A DNA stretch of 8,583 nucleotides, from NCBI GenBank assembly GCA_902796505.1, contig CADBPA010000020.1:1-8583 (forward strand), in the 5' to 3' direction. The notes under the pieces are model-generated. The model saw nothing but the letters and a program-made list of their open reading frames with translations. It had not been told where the DNA came from and made no database searches. Within the stretch, counting starts at the first letter, position 1. Each line of letters opens with the position of its first letter. This stretch comes from an uncultured Ruminococcus sp. (GTDB lineage Bacteria; Bacillota; Clostridia; Oscillospirales; CAG-272). Of the stretch, positions 7,547 through 8,583 are shown in pieces. The position numbers and the translations under genes were made by a program.

Positions 7547-7633
7547 ATGAAAAAAATATTGATCGCATTCTTTTCCAGAGCCGACGAAACTGATTTGATT
7601 AGAAAGATAAAAAAGGAGTATCATTTAAAATGA
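7547..7633 (+). pseudogene. 28-codon frame resembling a truncated flavodoxin N-terminus
   Basis: ATG 7547 has an excellent ribosome site (GGAGGG, 7 bases upstream) and a strong promoter. The product would be MKKILIAFFSRADE followed by TDLIRKIKKEYHLK. The first 14 residues match the first beta-strand and start of the FMN phosphate-binding loop of flavodoxins (compare MKKxLIAYFSRxGE), but the rest of the approximately 150-200-residue fold is missing. Base composition falls abruptly to AT-rich just after this part, near 7588. The likely explanation is a flavodoxin gene whose body was lost by deletion or replaced by incoming DNA, leaving its promoter, ribosome site and first codons. The frame ends in ATGA overlapping the next gene, so it may now serve as a short leader frame for it. 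A functional small peptide is possible but less likely. Confidence 0.55.
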
Positions 7634-7977
7634 GGAAAAACAATTATAATACGCTTGATGAGTTCACTTCCCAGTACATTGGCATTTGGGGACCTTCTGA
7701 CGGTCATTGGTTCGGTTTGGATTTTTCTTATAATGGTACAGAATATCGTTTTCAAACAGGATCCATGTACGAAAAAGAAGATACTATTCTGCCTGATGGC
7801 AGGGTGGCCTTATTCGGTCTTTATCGTAAAGACAGCAATCCGAAAGCAAAAAAGAAGTATATTTTACTTGAAGAATTTGCCGATATGAACGGCGCCCTTA
7901 ACAGCACTTGTATTGAGGGGGTTGCATTTAAAAACGTAATAATGGACGATAATACAGAAATTTTAGGACAAGATTAA
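7630..7977 (+). CDS. Hypothetical protein of 115 residues, AT-rich
   Basis: ATG 7630 overlaps the stop of the preceding short frame by four bases (ATGA), and AAGGAG lies 11 bases upstream (7613-7618), so translation is probably coupled. I do not recognise the protein. It is soluble, with no signal peptide or membrane segment, and is rich in aromatic residues in its first half (YIGIWGPSDGHWFGLDFSYNG, residues about 16-36, is broken here as YIGIWGPSD and GHWFGLDFSYNG). A likely beta-rich core follows (EYRFQTGSMYE, RVALFGLYRK, KKYILLEEFA), and it ends VIMDDNTEILGQD. Base composition and codon use are distinctly more AT-rich than in the operon to the left, which hints at acquisition by transfer. 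It could be an orphan accessory protein; nothing visible assigns a function. Confidence 0.65.
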   Translation: MRKNNYNTLDEFTSQYIGIWGPSDGHWFGLDFSYNGTEYRFQTGSMYEKEDTILPDGRVALFGLYRKDSNPKAKKKYILLEEFADMNGALNSTCIEGVAFKNVIMDDNTEILGQD

Positions 7978-8001
7978 TAAGAAAAATATAAAAGCCGGGT
8001 T

Positions 8002-8062
8002 TCCAAGGAGAAACAACAGAATTGCTGAGCAAAGATTAAAGGATTCAAGGAGAAAAAACAGA
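8002..8062. repeat. Imperfect 19-base direct repeat, 42-base period
   Basis: Copies at 8002-8020 and 8044-8062 share CAAGGAG and AACAGA, with two mismatches in 19 bases. The second copy is the U-rich tail of the minus-strand tRNA terminator, so the first copy may be a decayed duplicate of that tail. The two AAGGAG cores on the plus strand are not followed by start codons with open frames, so they are not taken as ribosome sites. Confidence 0.4.
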
Positions 8063-8088
8063 CCGGAAACCATCATGGAATCCGGTCG
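8050..8088 (-). terminator. Rho-independent terminator of the tRNA-Arg gene
   Basis: On the minus strand GACCGGA (8087-8081) pairs with TCCGGTC (8067-8061). A further CC/GG pair lies beyond two T-T mismatches, and the run TGTTTTTTCT follows. It sits immediately after the tRNA 3' end. On the plus strand the same stem is followed only by GTTTT, so it may weakly stop transcripts from the 115-residue gene as well. Confidence 0.75.
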
Positions 8089-8091
8089 TTT

Positions 8092-8166
8092 TGGCGTTCC
8101 CGGCGGGAATCGAACCCACAACAGAGACTTAGGAGGTCCCCGTTATATCCATTTAACTACAGGAAC
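8092..8166 (-). tRNA. tRNA-Arg (anticodon CCU)
   Basis: The minus strand folds into a complete cloverleaf. The acceptor stem is GTTCCTG / CGGGAAC with one G-U pair. The D-stem is GTTA / TAAC. The anticodon stem is GGGAC / GTCTC around the loop CTCCTAA (anticodon CCT, read as CCU), decoding AGG. The variable loop is 4 bases. The T-stem is GTGGG / CCCGC with loop TTCGATT. The discriminator base is G, and CCA is encoded at 8094-8092. The gene stands alone rather than in a tRNA cluster. tRNA-Arg genes are common integration sites, and AT-rich DNA lies directly beyond the 3' end, but I found no second copy of the 3' end in this window. Confidence 0.95.
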
Positions 8167-8186
8167 GAAGGATTTTCGGCGTCTTT

Positions 8187-8224
8187 CGGCAAAAGCGCGG
8201 ACGTTCCGAACGCCCGATTTGCCG
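8187..8224 (-). other. Hairpin in the tRNA-Arg 5' leader
   Basis: In the predicted leader between promoter and tRNA, an outer stem pairs CGGCAAA with TTTGCCG (8224-8218 with 8193-8187). Inside it, GGGCGTT pairs with AACGTCC (8215-8209 with 8205-8199) around the loop CGG, with one wobble. The leader is about 74 bases long. It would be removed by RNase P; the hairpin may affect processing or simply prevent misfolding of the tRNA. Confidence 0.5.
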
Positions 8225-8246
8225 CAGGATACCGTAACCGCTTTCT

Positions 8247-8275
8247 ATTGTAACACATCCGGCGAAAAAAAGCAA
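8247..8275 (-). promoter_or_regulatory. Sigma-A promoter of tRNA-Arg
   Basis: On the minus strand the -35 box TTGCTT (8275-8270) and -10 box TACAAT (8252-8247) are separated by 17 bases. The predicted start is near 8240, giving the structured leader before the mature tRNA 5' end at 8166. Confidence 0.8.
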
Positions 8276-8401
8276 GAGCAAATGCAAAGAAAATCGGAAG
8301 TCTTCACGACACTTTTTGTCATGGTTGGAAAAATCCTGCTTGAGAGGCGAAAAGAAAAATGATTTAAAATCTTTATTATGAAAAAACTTTATATTTCATT
8401 G
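8276..8401. other. AT-rich spacer between divergent promoters
   Basis: About 125 AT-rich bases lie between the minus-strand tRNA promoter and the plus-strand promoter at 8402. I see no gene. A 12-codon frame starting at about 8378 (MKKLYISLLLFR) has no ribosome site and stops quickly. Confidence 0.5.
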
Positions 8402-8430
8402 TTGCTTTTTCGGTAGCGATTTGGTATAAT
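8402..8430 (+). promoter_or_regulatory. Sigma-A promoter facing out of the right end of the window
   Basis: The -35 box TTGCTT (8402-8407, the same hexamer as in the tRNA promoter) and the consensus -10 box TATAAT (8425-8430) are 17 bases apart. Transcription should start near 8437, right at an AAGGAGG sequence (8437-8443). Confidence 0.8.
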
Positions 8431-8437
8431 GATGGCA

Positions 8438-8493
8438 AGGAGGTTTGTCGGTTCTCCGGATGAACCTCAACCAAGCGGAGATGTACGCTTGGT
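8438..8493 (+). promoter_or_regulatory. Stem-loop-rich 5' region with competing hairpins
   Basis: A perfect 8-bp stem (8470-8477 with 8486-8493, ACCAAGCG / CGCTTGGT) encloses an 8-base loop. Just before it, two mutually exclusive pairings use the same bases: GAGGTT (8440-8445), part of the AAGGAGG sequence, with AACCTC (8463-8468), or GGTTC (8450-8454) with GAACC (8462-8466). TCGGTT at 8448-8453 is also complementary to AACCGA near 8542. This could be a structured leader that hides a ribosome site, but it does not match a riboswitch family that I recognise. Confidence 0.4.
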
Positions 8494-8583
8494 TAGCGAA
8501 AAAAATGTTGATTTTATGTAAAAGTCGGTATTTGATCAGAGTAACCGAACAGAAAAATGAAGTTCAGCGAAAGAGGTGTTTCA
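8460..8583 (+). CDS. Start of an unidentified protein gene, cut by the window end
   Basis: From ATG 8460 the frame is open to the last base: 41 codons beginning MNLNQAEMYAWLAKKML and continuing ILCKSRYLIRVTEQKNEVQR. The sequence is protein-like, with an amphipathic helical pattern, and is too short to identify. It lies 16 bases after AAGGAGG (8437-8443), which is longer than ideal, unless the hairpin at 8450-8466 shortens the distance. A second in-frame ATG at 8481 lies in a hairpin loop. An alternative reading is that the whole stretch is untranslated leader: the window ends in GAGGTGTTTCA, and if the next two bases are TG the true gene would start there. Confidence 0.4.
   Translation, partial: MNLNQAEMYAWLAKKMLILCKSRYLIRVTEQKNEVQRKRCF

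Noticed and set aside
8092..8166. tRNA-Arg as the attachment site of an integrated element
   Set aside because: No repeat of the tRNA 3' end and no integrase gene are visible in the window, so only the possibility is noted.
8075..8362. Plus-strand 95-codon frame containing GVPGGNRTHNRDLGGPRYIH
   Set aside because: This is the familiar false translation of the antisense strand of a tRNA gene.
8432..8518. 28-codon plus-strand frame starting ATGGCAAGGAGG
   Set aside because: Its start codon lies at or before the predicted transcription start and it has no ribosome site.
1..8583. CRISPR arrays, insertion sequences, transposases or defence genes
   Set aside because: No regularly spaced repeats, terminal inverted repeats with a transposase, or recognisable defence proteins were found on either strand.

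Overview
The window looks like chromosomal DNA of a GC-rich, Gram-positive member of the Clostridia (Firmicutes), probably an uncultured gut-type lineage. The evidence is lipoprotein signal peptides with lipobox cysteines, a YesL-family membrane protein, sigma-A-type promoters, strong AGGAGG-like ribosome binding sites and rho-independent terminators. This taxonomic placement is inference from gene style; no marker gene is present.

Positions 1-7268 hold the 3' part of one tightly packed plus-strand operon for fructan or sucrose use. In order it has: the C-terminal part of an ABC sugar-binding lipoprotein (1-575); a large surface lipoprotein with an Ig-like domain and beta-rich carbohydrate-binding-like modules (597-2439); a secreted, lipid-anchored GH32-type glycoside hydrolase (2535-4073); a YesL/DUF624 membrane protein (4087-4740); a cytoplasmic GH32 beta-fructofuranosidase (4756-6234); and a PfkB-family fructokinase (6236-7216). 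A strong terminator follows (7239-7275). The simplest reading is that fructan is bound and cut at the cell surface, oligosaccharides enter through an ABC transporter encoded mostly upstream of the window, the cytoplasmic GH32 enzyme releases fructose, and the kinase phosphorylates it. The surface lipoprotein has an apparent single-base frameshift in the A-run directly after its start codon.

Positions 7269-8060 are different in character. After about 200 bases without genes there is a near-consensus promoter (7484-7513). It drives a 28-codon reading frame that begins like a flavodoxin and then breaks off, and this overlaps by ATGA an AT-rich 115-residue gene of unknown function (7630-7977). 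The shift from GC-rich to AT-rich sequence inside the short frame suggests a recombination junction.

Positions 8050-8275 hold a complete minus-strand tRNA-Arg(CCU) unit: promoter, hairpin-forming leader, tRNA with encoded CCA, and terminator. From 8402 a divergent plus-strand promoter leads into a stem-loop-rich region in which a reading frame opens at 8460 and runs off the end of the window.
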